A stretch of DNA of 64,000 nt, from NCBI RefSeq assembly GCF_900099915.1, contig NZ_FNDB01000003.1:1-64000 (forward strand). Direction: 5' to 3'. Every line of letters starts with the position of its first letter. Positions within the stretch are counted from its first letter, which is position 1. The notes beneath the pieces are model-generated. The model saw only the letters and a program-made list of their open reading frames with translations, ran no database searches and had not been told where the DNA came from. This document shows, piece by piece, positions 42,630 through 51,432 of this stretch. A program made the translations under genes and the position numbers. The stretch comes from Flavobacterium omnivorum. Its GTDB lineage: Bacteria; Bacteroidota; Bacteroidia; Flavobacteriales; Flavobacteriaceae.

Positions 42630-43586
42630 CTAAAAAACCTTGCTCGCTATTTGTTTAATATTCTCTGATTTTCCCATGGAATAATAGTGCAATACAGGAA
42701 CTCCAGCTGCTTTCAATTCTAATGATTGTTGAATTGCCCACTCGATTCCTACTTGTCTGATATCCGCATTATTTTTACACTGATAAACGGCATGAATTAA
42801 ATCTTCCGGCAAATCGATTCGGAAAATTTGTGGCAAAACCTGTAAGTGTCTTTGCACTGCGATTGGTTTGATTCCCGGAATAATAGGAACAGTAATTCCC
42901 ATTTCTCTGGCTTTAGCAACAAATTCAAAGTATTTAGCATTATCAAAAAACATTTGCGTCACCACATAATCAGCACCGGCATCTACTTTTTCTTTCAGTC
43001 TTTTTAAATCTGAAATTAAAGACGGAGATTCCAAGTGTTTCTCTGGATATCCAGCAACACCAATACAAAAATTGGCTTTATTATCAACATCCATAACCTC
43101 ATGCAAGTATTTTCCACAATTCAGCTGGTCAATTTGTTTGACTAAATCCACGGCAAAATCATTTCCCCCTATTTTAGGAACAAAAGACTGCTCGTCTTTC
43201 ATAGCATCGCCACGAAGCGCCATCACATTATCAATTCCTAAATAATGACAATCGACCAATAAATACTCGGTTTCTTCTTTCGTAAAACCACCGCAAAGCA
43301 CATGAGGAACGGTATCTACGTTATATTTATGCTTGATTGAAGCACAAATCCCAAGCGTTCCGGGACGCATTCTGGTTAGTTTTTTTTCCAATAAACCACT
43401 GCCTTTATCCACATAAATAAATTCTTCGCGGGAAGTTGTTACGTCTATAAATGGTGGTTTGAACTCCATCAACGGATCAATATTGTCGTATAATTCCTGA
43501 ATGCTTTTTCCTTTTTGAGGCGGAATAATTTCAAATGAGAATAACGTTTCTCCTTTTGCTGCTTCTATATGTTGTGTTACTTTCAT
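42630..43586 (-). CDS. metF: Methylenetetrahydrofolate reductase
   Basis: This 318-aa FAD-linked TIM barrel makes 5-methyl-THF, the methyl donor for MetH. LFSFEIIPPQKGKSIQELY is the N-terminal catalytic Glu region, then DVTTSREEF, LALRGD-type VMALRGDAMK, GADYVVTQMFFDNAKYFEFVAKAREMGI and IIPGIKPI. Length is typical for bacteria. It is the last gene of the metH operon, 65 nt after the second metH half. Confidence 0.95.
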   Translation of the reverse strand: MKVTQHIEAAKGETLFSFEIIPPQKGKSIQELYDNIDPLMEFKPPFIDVTTSREEFIYVDKGSGLLEKKLTRMRPGTLGICASIKHKYNVDTVPHVLCGGFTKEETEYLLVDCHYLGIDNVMALRGDAMKDEQSFVPKIGGNDFAVDLVKQIDQLNCGKYLHEVMDVDNKANFCIGVAGYPEKHLESPSLISDLKRLKEKVDAGADYVVTQMFFDNAKYFEFVAKAREMGITVPIIPGIKPIAVQRHLQVLPQIFRIDLPEDLIHAVYQCKNNADIRQVGIEWAIQQSLELKAAGVPVLHYYSMGKSENIKQIASKVF

Positions 43587-43651
43587 TCTTTTTTAGTTTG
43601 AAGTTTAAGGTTTAAGCTTCTCTAGAACAACTTTAAACTTTAAACATTTTT

Positions 43652-46333
43652 TTAATCCGCAATATTCGGGTTCAACCATTTCATCGCTACTTCGGTAGAA
43701 ACACTTCTACGTTTGGCGTAATCAATAACCTGATCTTCTTTTATTTTTCCAAGTCCAAAATACTTGCTTTCCGGATTCCCAAAATAATATCCTGAAACCG
43801 ATGAAGCCGGCCACATTGCCATACTTTCCGTCAAAGTCACTCCTATTTCTTGCTCTACATTTAGTAATTTCCAGATCGTAGGTTTTTCTAAATGGTCTGG
43901 ACATGCCGGATATCCAGGTGCAGGACGAATCCCTTTGTACTCTTCGGCGATCATTGCTTCGGCACTGATATTTTCATCTGATGCATACCCCCAAATTTCT
44001 TTACGGATTTTTTCGTGCAAATATTCTGCAAAAGCTTCTGCAAAGCGATCTGCTAATGCTTTTACCATTATCGAATTGTAATCGTCTAAATCTTTTTCGA
44101 ATTCAGCAGCCCATTCATCCACACCAAAACCTGTCGTCACACAAAATGCTCCCATATAATCCGTTTTACCACTGTCTTTCGGAGCAATAAAATCAGACAA
44201 TGCGATATTTGGAGCCCCTTTTGTTTTTTGTGATTGCTGACGCAAAGTCAAAAAGGTTTGCAATGGCTTTCCGTTCTCGTCACTTAATTCGATATCATCA
44301 TCATTGACTTGATTCGCCGGGAAAATTCCGTAAATTCCCTTAGCTGTTAATTTCTTTTCCTTCAGTATAATTTTCAACATTTCTTGCGCATCCTCAAAAA
44401 CGGCAGTCGCTTGTTCCCCAACTACCTCATCGGTTAAAATCGCTGGGTATTTTCCGAACAATTCCCAGGTTCTAAAAAATGGTGTCCAATCAATATAGGG
44501 AACCAAAACATCTAGGTCCACCTCGATCACTTGTTCGCCTATTATCCTTGGCTTTACAGGAGTAAAATTCCCCCAATCCAACTGCAATTTATTTTTGCGT
44601 GCTTGCTCAATAGTCAGGAAATTCTTGTCTCGTGAACGATTCAAAAATGTCTCCCTAAAGGCATCATATTCCGCTCTTATGTCGCTTGCGTAGAGTTTTT
44701 TATCCTTGTTCAATAAACTTCCAGCTACCGTTACAGCTCTTGAAGCATCATTTACATGAATAACCGTTTCTCTGTATTGTGGTGCAATTTTCACAGCTGT
44801 ATGCGCTCGCGAAGTGGTTGCTCCACCAATCATTATTGGAATTTTAAGTCCTCTTTTATCTAATTCTTTAGCAAGAAAAACCATTTCGTCCAGTGACGGT
44901 GTTATTAATCCGCTTAGTCCAATAATATCTACATTATGTTCAATCGCCGCTGCAATAATTTTTTCAGGAGGTACCATTACCCCTAAATCCACGATCTCAT
45001 AATTATTGCACGCCAATACCACACTTACTATATTTTTCCCAATATCGTGTACATCGCCTTTTACGGTTGCCATCAGGATTTTTCCGTTCCCTTGCTTGTC
45101 TCCGGCTTGCTTCGATGCTTCGATGTAAGGTAGAAGGTATGCCACCGCTTTTTTCATCACCCGCGCCGATTTTACCACCTGAGGCAAAAACATTTTACCC
45201 GAACCAAATAAGTCACCCACCACATTCATTCCTGTCATTAAGTTGATTTCGATAACTTCGATGGGTTTTGTAGCTGCCAGTCGCGCTTCCTCAATATCCA
45301 GAAGAATAAATTCATCCACTCCCTTTACTAGGGAATGTGTCAATCGCTCCTGAATAGTTCCCGAGCGCCATTCCTGAATCGCTTTCTCATTGCTCTTTAC
45401 ATCTCCTTTTACATTCTCGGCAAAGTCCAGTAATCTCTCGGTGGCATCCTCTCGTCTGTTCAGAATTACATCTTCAACACGCTCCAAAAGATCTTTTGAA
45501 ATTTCATCGTAAATTGAAAGCATTTCCGGATTCACAATTCCCATTGTCATTCCGTGTTGGATGGCATGATATAAAAACACGGAGTGCATCGCCTCCCGAA
45601 CGGTATCATTTCCTCTAAACGAAAACGAAACATTACTCACGCCGCCACTAATATGTGCATGAGGTAAATTTTCTCGAACCCATTTGGTTCCTCTAAAGAA
45701 ATCCAAAGCATTCAGTCGATGTTCTTCCATCCCAGTTGCTACCGGAAATATATTTAAATCGAAAATGATGTCTTGCGGAGGAAAACCAACTTTGTTCACC
45801 AAAATATCATACGACCGTTGGCAAATTTCTACTCGACGATCGTAATTATCCGCTTGCCCTACCTCGTCAAAAGCCATGATGATGGCCGCAGCTCCGTAGC
45901 GCTTAATCAATTTAGCATGATGAACAAATTGTTCTTCCCCTTCCTTTAAAGAAATAGAATTCACTACACTCTTTCCTTGAACTACTTTTAATCCCGCTTC
46001 GATTATATCCCATTTTGAGCTGTCAATCATGATTGGCACTCTAGAAATATCTGGTTCAGCAGCAATTAAATTCAGGAATTTTGTCATGGCATATTCGCCA
46101 TCGAGCATTCCTTCATCCATATTAATATCGATGATTTGTGCGCCACCTTCCACTTGCTCTTTAGCAATGCTAAGTGCCTCTTCGTATTTTTCTTCCTTGA
46201 TTAATCGAAGGAATTTTCTAGAACCTGTTACATTCGTACGTTCCCCAATATTCACAAAAACGCTGTTCGGCGTAATAATCAAAGGCTCTAATCCCGACAA
46301 TACAAGGTTTCTTCTAGTTTCTGCGTGTGCCAT
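43652..46333 (-). CDS. metH: Methionine synthase, folate/cobalamin/activation part (split MetH)
   Basis: This 893-aa protein contains all MetH modules except the homocysteine domain. The order is: pterin domain ([20 protein letters not shown]; to about residue 330), helical cap, B12 domain with [20 protein letters not shown] (the cobalamin His in DVHDIG, about residue 430), and the SAM-binding reactivation domain ([15 protein letters not shown], late). The homocysteine-methyltransferase half is encoded separately at 47294-48295. Splitting of MetH in two genes is common in Flavobacteriia. All key motifs are intact. The two halves are separated by about 960 nt of repeats and one small ORF. Confidence 0.96.
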   Translation of the reverse strand: MAHAETRRNLVLSGLEPLIITPNSVFVNIGERTNVTGSRKFLRLIKEEKYEEALSIAKEQVEGGAQIIDINMDEGMLDGEYAMTKFLNLIAAEPDISRVPIMIDSSKWDIIEAGLKVVQGKSVVNSISLKEGEEQFVHHAKLIKRYGAAAIIMAFDEVGQADNYDRRVEICQRSYDILVNKVGFPPQDIIFDLNIFPVATGMEEHRLNALDFFRGTKWVRENLPHAHISGGVSNVSFSFRGNDTVREAMHSVFLYHAIQHGMTMGIVNPEMLSIYDEISKDLLERVEDVILNRREDATERLLDFAENVKGDVKSNEKAIQEWRSGTIQERLTHSLVKGVDEFILLDIEEARLAATKPIEVIEINLMTGMNVVGDLFGSGKMFLPQVVKSARVMKKAVAYLLPYIEASKQAGDKQGNGKILMATVKGDVHDIGKNIVSVVLACNNYEIVDLGVMVPPEKIIAAAIEHNVDIIGLSGLITPSLDEMVFLAKELDKRGLKIPIMIGGATTSRAHTAVKIAPQYRETVIHVNDASRAVTVAGSLLNKDKKLYASDIRAEYDAFRETFLNRSRDKNFLTIEQARKNKLQLDWGNFTPVKPRIIGEQVIEVDLDVLVPYIDWTPFFRTWELFGKYPAILTDEVVGEQATAVFEDAQEMLKIILKEKKLTAKGIYGIFPANQVNDDDIELSDENGKPLQTFLTLRQQSQKTKGAPNIALSDFIAPKDSGKTDYMGAFCVTTGFGVDEWAAEFEKDLDDYNSIMVKALADRFAEAFAEYLHEKIRKEIWGYASDENISAEAMIAEEYKGIRPAPGYPACPDHLEKPTIWKLLNVEQEIGVTLTESMAMWPASSVSGYYFGNPESKYFGLGKIKEDQVIDYAKRRSVSTEVAMKWLNPNIAD

Positions 46334-46420
46334 TTTTTATCTTTATTTGATCCCGCAAGGTTTCAAAAACCGTATCGGAATGACTTATTGTTTCTTATTA
46401 TTTTGGGCGTGACCCAAAAG

Positions 46421-46506
46421 GGTCGGGCTATTCGCTTCAAGTCCTCGACTAATTTCGCTATCGCTTCATTAGTCTGTGGGCTTTTCACTGCTATCCCTCA
46501 CGCGGG
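46421..46506 (-). repeat. Dispersed repeat, family C, second copy
   Basis: On the minus strand it begins CGCGTGAGGGATAGCAGTG and ends GAAGCGAATAGCCCGACC, matching the element at 499-582 at both ends with a different middle. Confidence 0.6.
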
Positions 46507-46577
46507 TTTTATACCTTTTATGTCATTAAGAGACACCAAGCAATCTCATCCAGTAAGTTCTTAAACATCGTCCACAT

Positions 46578-46640
46578 TTTTGTCATTCCGAACAAGGAGG
46601 AATCTCATTATATTATTCCTCCTTGTTCGGAATGACAAAA
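46578..46640. repeat. Palindromic repeat, family A, copy 2
   Basis: Two perfectly complementary 26-bp arms around an 11-nt loop; the core is GTCATTCCGAACAAGGAGG. It is followed by a family B unit. Confidence 0.85.
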
Positions 46641-46650
46641 CATCCCATTC

Positions 46651-46695
46651 TGTTTTTATTCTCTTTACGGCCACGGATTGCAAATCCGCGCTATC
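46651..46695. repeat. Repeat unit, family B, copy 1
   Basis: TGTTTTTATTCTCTTTACGG followed by CGGATTGCAAATCCGCGCTATC-like sequence. The core CGGATT-GCAA-ATCCG is itself palindromic. It is a near-copy of 46907-46951. Confidence 0.7.
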
Positions 46696-46820
46696 GGGGC
46701 TATTCTAAATTATAATTCTATTGTTCAACCTTTTTATCTTTCCTTTGTTTGCGGGCACAATTGGGATGCTTACGCTATAGAGAATCAAACCTCAATATAA
46801 ACAGAACCTAGACCCCCCAG

Positions 46821-46895
46821 TTTGTCATTCCGACGAAGGAGGAATCTCATCAAACTATATCCGTAATGTGATTCCTCCTTCGTCGGAATGACAAA
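46821..46895. repeat. Palindromic repeat, family A, copy 3
   Basis: Two perfect 26-bp arms with core GTCATTCCGACGAAGGAGG around a 23-nt loop. Like copy 2 it is followed after about 11 nt by a family B unit. Confidence 0.85.
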
Positions 46896-46906
46896 ATCAC
46901 ACTTTA

Positions 46907-46951
46907 TGTTTTTATTCTCTTTATGAGTACGGATTACAAATCCGCGCTATC
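46907..46951. repeat. Repeat unit, family B, copy 2
   Basis: TGTTTTTATTCTCTTTATGA, then ACGGATTACAAATCCGCGC. A further half-unit (ACGATTACATATCCGTAC) follows directly. Together with copy 1 it shows that a composite A+B block was duplicated. Confidence 0.7.
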
Positions 46952-47000
46952 TAGTACGATTACATATCCGTACTTTTTCGTTAAATAAGTATTATTAAAT

Positions 47001-47219
47001 TTAAAATAGATCAAAAAAATAACTAACAAATCCAAACATCCCTGTCATAATAAATAATAAACCTGATAAAAATATTTTTAGTTTAGCTGTAAAAATCATG
47101 TCATCTGTATCCAGCTTATAAAATTTATTTTTTAAACATATAACAACTCCAACTAAACAGCAAAACATTCCAGTAATTAATTTTAATATTGGATATATCG
47201 AAAAGATATCTTCTTTCAT
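47001..47219 (-). CDS. Small two-helix membrane protein between the metH halves
   Basis: This 72-aa ORF has two hydrophobic segments (about residues 9-28 and 45-68) separated by a polar loop (NKFYKLDTDDMIFTAKLK). I recognise no family. It lies between the two metH halves on the same strand, with 74 nt on the metH side and a repeat field on the other. It could be a real small membrane gene or chance hydrophobic ORF; the clean helix-loop-helix pattern favours a real gene. Confidence 0.5.
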   Translation of the reverse strand: MKEDIFSIYPILKLITGMFCCLVGVVICLKNKFYKLDTDDMIFTAKLKIFLSGLLFIMTGMFGFVSYFFDLF

Positions 47220-47293
47220 TTTTAATTTTCAATCCGTTTCTTCTCTTAAAAATCAATTTTCAACTAGATAGTAATTTCATTCCTTACAAAAAC

Positions 47294-48295
47294 CTACATT
47301 ACCGCCGTCGAAACTCTCGGTTTATAATCCTTTGCTATATCAGCAATCAACTTGATGTGTTCTGGCGTTGTTCCGCAACAACCACCTATGATATTGACTA
47401 AATTATCGTCTAAATATTCTTTGATAAAGGCTTGCATTTCTTGCGGTGTTTCATCGTATTCTCCAAAAGCATTTGGCAATCCTGCATTAGGATGTGCCGA
47501 TACATTGAACGAAGTATTTTGTGACAAAGTTTGCAAATAAGGCTTCAGCAAATCAGCTCCTAAAGCACAATTGAAACCTACACTCAATAATGGAATGTGC
47601 GAAACAGAAACTAAAAAAGCTTCTACGGTTTGACCCGAAAGTGTTCTTCCTGATGCATCCGTAATGGTTCCCGAAACCATGATTGGAATATCAATGTTGC
47701 GCTCGTCTTTAACTTCTTCGATAGCGAAAAGTGCCGCTTTTGCATTTAAAGTGTCGAAAATGGTTTCAACTAGCAATAAATCACTTCCACCATCAATTAA
47801 GGCTTCGACTTGTTGTTTATAAGCAATACGTAAATCATCGAAAGTTACGGCTCTGTAACCGGGATCATTTACATCTGGTGACATGCTGGCCGTACGGTTT
47901 GTTGGTCCTATGGAACCCGCTACAAAACGGGGTTTTTCTGGATTTTTGGATGTGAATTCATCAGCTACTTCACGGGCAATTCGTGCCGATTCGTAGTTCA
48001 ATTCATAAACCAAATCTTCTAGATGATAATCAGCCATCCCAATAGTGGTTCCTGAGAACGTATTGGTTTCAACGATATCTGCTCCTGCTTCAAAATAGGC
48101 TGCGTGAACGGCTTTTATGGCTTGTGGCTGTGTGAGTGATAATAAATCATTGTTTCCTTTCAAGGAATGTGGAAAATCTTTGAAACGTTCGCCACGAAAA
48201 TCCTCTTCGGAAAAATTGTAGCGTTGCAACATGGTTCCCATTGCTCCATCTAAAACAAGGATTCTTTCTTTTATAGCCTTTTGAATGTTTGACAT
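47294..48295 (-). CDS. metH: Methionine synthase, homocysteine-binding part (split MetH)
   Basis: This 333-aa protein is the N-terminal homocysteine S-methyltransferase barrel of MetH. It begins [22 protein letters not shown] and carries the zinc ligands in [16 protein letters not shown] and [36 protein letters not shown] is typical. It is the first coding gene behind the SAM-I riboswitch at 48615-48729, and works with the 893-aa protein at 43652-46333. Confidence 0.95.
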   Translation of the reverse strand: MSNIQKAIKERILVLDGAMGTMLQRYNFSEEDFRGERFKDFPHSLKGNNDLLSLTQPQAIKAVHAAYFEAGADIVETNTFSGTTIGMADYHLEDLVYELNYESARIAREVADEFTSKNPEKPRFVAGSIGPTNRTASMSPDVNDPGYRAVTFDDLRIAYKQQVEALIDGGSDLLLVETIFDTLNAKAALFAIEEVKDERNIDIPIMVSGTITDASGRTLSGQTVEAFLVSVSHIPLLSVGFNCALGADLLKPYLQTLSQNTSFNVSAHPNAGLPNAFGEYDETPQEMQAFIKEYLDDNLVNIIGGCCGTTPEHIKLIADIAKDYKPRVSTAVM

Positions 48296-48313
48296 AACTC
48301 TTTATTTCTTGCA

Positions 48314-48335
48314 AATCTCGATACGTATTGAGATT
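48314..48335. repeat. Near-perfect palindrome just before metH
   Basis: AATCTCGATAC meets GTATTGAGATT with one G-T pair and no loop, 19 nt upstream of the ATG. It could be an operator or an eroded repeat; nothing else supports a role. Confidence 0.45.
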
Positions 48336-48381
48336 CGTTCTTTTGATTAATGATTACAAAAGTTCTCTATATTGGCTCTTT

Positions 48382-48531
48382 AGCCCCGATTGCAGTGAAA
48401 ATCCTTTTACTTTTTTCTTTAAAAAGTAAAAGAGTACTTCACTAAACTTTCATTTTAATCGGAGTTCAGTGAACTTCGTTTGCAATGGAAAGCGGGAAAA
48501 TCATCGGCAAAAAGGCCTGATAATTCGCTCC
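48382..48531 (+). repeat. Dispersed repeat, family D, in the metH leader
   Basis: On the plus strand it reads AGCCCCGATTGCAGTG, then AAAATCCTTTTAC, a TTTTACTTTTTT hairpin, and later GGAAAGCGGG before GCTCCTGAT. It lies between the riboswitch aptamer and the metH start, so it is part of the transcribed leader. Compare 37436-37520. Confidence 0.6.
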
Positions 48532-48614
48532 TGATACTGAAATTAATTCAGTAGGCTATAAAATCGATAGGTTGTCAAGAAAAGGTTTGAGAAATACTAG
48601 TTGAGTATTCGTGT

Positions 48615-48729
48615 GTTATCTATCTTAAATACTGAAAATGTTCAGTACAAAGTAGAATGTAGCACCTTCTTTAAAGATAAAGGGTTGCTAAGGTTTCATC
48701 GGGTCTTTCCCTCCGCCTTTCGTGATAAC
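48615..48729 (-). ncRNA. SAM-I (S-box) riboswitch upstream of metH
   Basis: On the minus strand the aptamer has P1 arms GTTATC and GATAAC, the conserved GGCGGAGGGA, GACCCGATGAAACC, TTAGCAACC and GGTGCTACATTC segments, and a P4-like hairpin ACTGAACATTTTCAGT. These are the defining S-box elements. No terminator hairpin with a T-run follows, so the expression platform is not an evident intrinsic terminator; about 320 nt, including a dispersed repeat, separate it from the ATG. It should repress metH expression when SAM is abundant. Confidence 0.93.
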
Positions 48730-48752
48730 TTTCAATAAATATAGGAACAGTG

Positions 48753-48783
48753 CAAAGTAAAGACAAAGCGCTAACAATTGCAA
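48753..48783 (-). promoter_or_regulatory. Promoter of the riboswitch-metH transcript
   Basis: On the minus strand, TTG (48781-48783), 20 nt, then TTACTTTG (48753-48760), one mismatch to the -7 consensus. Transcription would start about 15 nt before the aptamer P1. Confidence 0.5.
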
Positions 48784-48827
48784 GTTTTTTTTAAAAGTTT
48801 CTAAGGCAGTTTGTTGCAAAACTAAAA

Positions 48828-48884
48828 AAAAAGGTTCTGAATTGCATGGATGTAAACCAACCTTAGCAACTCAGAACCTTTGTA
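48828..48884 (-). terminator. Terminator of the cys/ferredoxin reductase transcript
   Basis: On the minus strand, AAAGGTTCTGAGTTGC pairs with GCAATTCAGAACCTTT (one G-U) and runs into nine T. It lies 20 nt after the stop codon of the reductase gene and just ahead of the metH promoter. Confidence 0.85.
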
Positions 48885-48898
48885 ACTCAGCATCTTTT

Positions 48899-49951
48899 TT
48901 AAACTATCGCTTTTACCACGGCTTTTGGAGCTTCTTTACGGGTTCCATCAAATCCGTCAACACCTGAAACTGTTGTGTATTTTAACACATACTTTTTTCC
49001 CGGATTGATAATTTGATAGGCTGCCTGGCACATTAATGTAGCTTCGTGGAAACCACAAAGAATCAATTTCAGTTTGCCCGGATAGGTATTTACATCTCCT
49101 ATTGCGAAAATTCCTGGAATATTTGTTTGATAATCCAATGAATTATTTACTTTGATCGCATTTTTTTCAATGTCTAATCCCCAGTTTCCTATTGGACCAA
49201 GCTTTGGCGTAAGACCAAAAAGCGGGATAAAATAATCAGTTTCTATCGTTCTTCTTGCACCATTTTCATCAAGTACAATTGATTCGATATGCTCTGCTCC
49301 ATTTAGACCTACTACTTCAGCGGGTGTAATTAACCGTATTTTTCCAGCATCTTTTAATTCCTGTACCTTTTCAACAGAATCTAATGCTCCTCTAAACTCA
49401 TTTCTTCTATGAATCAAAGTCACTTCAGAGGCAACGTTAGAAAGGAATATACTCCAGTCTAAAGCAGAATCTCCTCCACCTGAAATAACGACTCTTTTAT
49501 TTCTAAATTTTTCTGGGTTTTTGATAAAATACTTAATCCCTTTCCCTTCATAAAAATTGATACCATCAATAAGTGGTTTTCTAGGTTCAAAACTTCCTAG
49601 TCCTCCAGCAATAGCCACTACCGAAGCCTGAATTTTTGTTCCTTTATTAGAAGTAACAATGAAGCTCCCATCCTCTTGCTTGTCAATCGTTTCTGCACGT
49701 TCTCCAAGAGTAAATCCGGGCTCAAATTGCTTGATTTGCTCCATCAGATTATTTACTAAATCACCTGCCAAAACTTCAGGAAATCCCGGAATATCATAAA
49801 TTGGCTTTTTAGGATACAATTCTGATAATTGACCACCCACTTGCGGAAGTGCATCTAATATGTGACATTTTAGTTTCAATAATCCTGCTTCAAAAACGGC
49901 AAATAAACCTGTTGGTCCAGCTCCTATTATAAGTATATCTGTTTTAATCAT
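48899..49951 (-). CDS. Thioredoxin-reductase-like ferredoxin-NADP reductase
   Basis: This 350-aa flavoprotein has an N-terminal FAD motif (ILIIGAGPTGLFAVFEAGLL) and a central NADPH motif (VVISGGGDSALDWSIFLSNV), with IPGIFAIGDVNTYPGKLKLILCGFHEA at the C-terminus. The thioredoxin-reductase CxxC is missing, as expected for the ferredoxin/flavodoxin reductase (TrxR-like FNR) branch. It is the last gene of the sulfur block, after sulfite reductase and siroheme genes. Supplying electrons to sulfite reductase through ferredoxin is a strong inference from context. Confidence 0.9.
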   Translation of the reverse strand: MIKTDILIIGAGPTGLFAVFEAGLLKLKCHILDALPQVGGQLSELYPKKPIYDIPGFPEVLAGDLVNNLMEQIKQFEPGFTLGERAETIDKQEDGSFIVTSNKGTKIQASVVAIAGGLGSFEPRKPLIDGINFYEGKGIKYFIKNPEKFRNKRVVISGGGDSALDWSIFLSNVASEVTLIHRRNEFRGALDSVEKVQELKDAGKIRLITPAEVVGLNGAEHIESIVLDENGARRTIETDYFIPLFGLTPKLGPIGNWGLDIEKNAIKVNNSLDYQTNIPGIFAIGDVNTYPGKLKLILCGFHEATLMCQAAYQIINPGKKYVLKYTTVSGVDGFDGTRKEAPKAVVKAIV

Positions 49952-50060
49952 TTTTTTTTCTTTATGTAATGTAATTGTCCTAAACTATTTAATTGCAAAT
50001 GAACGAATGATTCTCTCAAAAATAAATGATAAATATCAGTCGAATTCTTTGCACTTTGTT

Positions 50061-50651
50061 CTATTCTCTTGGCTCTTTATTCTTTAATGCTTCGGTGATT
50101 TCGTTCATCTTCTGTACTTTTTCTTCAAAATTTCCTTTTAGCGTCTTGCGATATTCATTCAGGTTTTCGACCATTTTATTGATATCATTCGGAATTATTT
50201 CTTCAAAAAACTCGCGTAATCTTTTTGCGGTTGTCGGTGATTTTCCGTTAGTCGAAATAGCGATTTTTACATTTCCTTTGGTTACAATTCCACCCAAATA
50301 ATAATCACATAATGGCGGCGTATCAGCAATGTTGCAAATCAAATATCTTTTTCTGGACAAATCATAAATCCTTTTGTTCACTTTTAAATCATCAGTACAT
50401 GCAATAACCATGTGGCGTTTGCGCAACATCCAACGATTGAATTTTTTATACGTCAGCTTTACTGTTGAATGGCTTGCCGCCAACGTTTCTAGTTCAGGTA
50501 AAAATCGCGGCGCTACTACCTCAACATTTGCGTTTGGACTGGATTTTAATAAAAAGGACAACTTTTCTAATCCCACATTTCCACCACCCACAATTAGAGT
50601 GCTAAGATTGTGCAATTTTAAAAAGATGGGATATAATTCATTCCTTTCCAT
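50061..50651 (-). CDS. Precorrin-2 dehydrogenase / sirohydrochlorin ferrochelatase
   Basis: This 196-aa protein matches the N-terminal (CysG-B/Met8p-like) half of siroheme synthase. It has the NAD fold TLIVGGGNVGLEKLSFLL (about residues 18-35), LICNIADTPPLCDYYLGGIV and KIAISTNGKSPTTAKRLREFFEE. It oxidises precorrin-2 and inserts iron to give siroheme for sulfite reductase. Its start overlaps the end of the methyltransferase gene by 14 nt. It is separated by 109 nt from the reductase gene downstream. Confidence 0.92.
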   Translation of the reverse strand: MERNELYPIFLKLHNLSTLIVGGGNVGLEKLSFLLKSSPNANVEVVAPRFLPELETLAASHSTVKLTYKKFNRWMLRKRHMVIACTDDLKVNKRIYDLSRKRYLICNIADTPPLCDYYLGGIVTKGNVKIAISTNGKSPTTAKRLREFFEEIIPNDINKMVENLNEYRKTLKGNFEEKVQKMNEITEALKNKEPRE

Positions 50652-51432
50652 AGACCAAGACCTTATTGTGATGCGATTTCAATTCGTTATAAAAAGCTAC
50701 GTTTTTCTTGCCATCACCTACTACTTCTCCTATTACAATAATTGCGGGAGAACTTAAATTTTTCTCTGCAACAATTTTTTGAATGGTATCAACAGTTCCA
50801 ATTCCTACTTTCTCCTGTGGAGTAGTTCCGTTTTGAATAATCGCAACGGGCATTTCTCCTTTAGATTCCTTTTGGAACAAAGCTACAATTTGATCCAATT
50901 TACTCATTCCCATCAAAATCACAACGGTTGCCGTTGATTGAGCTGCCAAAGCCACATCTGAAGACAATTTTCGTGCTGAAGTCGTCCCTGTAATCACCCA
51001 AAAACTCTCCGAAACTCCTCTTTTTGTCAACGAAATTCCTTGCGAGGCTGGAACTGCAATCGATGAGGAAATACCTGGAATTACAAAGGTAGGAATTCCA
51101 AAACTCTCTACGAATTCTATTTCTTCACTGCCACGACCAAAAATAAACGGATCGCCACCTTTTAGTCGCACCACATTTCCGTATGTAAGTGCATTGTCAA
51201 CTATCAATTGATTGATCTCGTCTTGCGTATATTCATGACAACCTTTTCGTTTTCCCACAAATATTCTCAAAGCTTTCTTAGGAGCATAGGACAATAATTC
51301 TTCATTTGCCAGGGCATCATACAAAACTACATTGGCTTCCGCCAATGCTTTTGCCCCTTTGATGGTAAGTAAATCCGGATCTCCAGGACCAGCACCTACT
51401 AAAGTAACTTGAGGTTCTATTTTATTTTTCAT
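50638..51432 (-). CDS. cobA: Uroporphyrinogen-III C-methyltransferase
   Basis: This product of about 264 aa dimethylates uroporphyrinogen III to precorrin-2. It has VTLVGAGPGDPDLLTIKGAKAL near the start, VVRLKGGDPFIFGRGSEEI, VIPGISSSIAVPASQGISLTKRG and VVILMGMSKLDQI, all SUMT motifs. The ATG at 51432 is chosen over the 51471 start, because the family begins at this point. Even so it overlaps the sulfite reductase stop by 11 nt, so it is translationally coupled. With the next gene it supplies siroheme. Confidence 0.94.
   Translation of the reverse strand: MKNKIEPQVTLVGAGPGDPDLLTIKGAKALAEANVVLYDALANEELLSYAPKKALRIFVGKRKGCHEYTQDEINQLIVDNALTYGNVVRLKGGDPFIFGRGSEEIEFVESFGIPTFVIPGISSSIAVPASQGISLTKRGVSESFWVITGTTSARKLSSDVALAAQSTATVVILMGMSKLDQIVALFQKESKGEMPVAIIQNGTTPQEKVGIGTVDTIQKIVAEKNLSSPAIIVIGEVVGDGKKNVAFYNELKSHHNKVLVYGKE

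Larger units (their letters stand above)
46334..47000. other. Repeat-filled intergenic region inside the metH operon
   Basis: About 670 nt without a convincing gene. It holds a family C repeat (46421-46506, minus), two family A palindromes and two family B units arranged as a duplicated composite. Open frames over it run through the repeats or overlap metH and are rejected. Confidence 0.6.

Noticed and set aside
46029..46564. Two plus-strand open frames of 127 and 79 codons
   Set aside because: The first lies antisense to metH and runs into the gap; the second crosses the family C repeat. Neither has a protein-like composition or recognisable domain.
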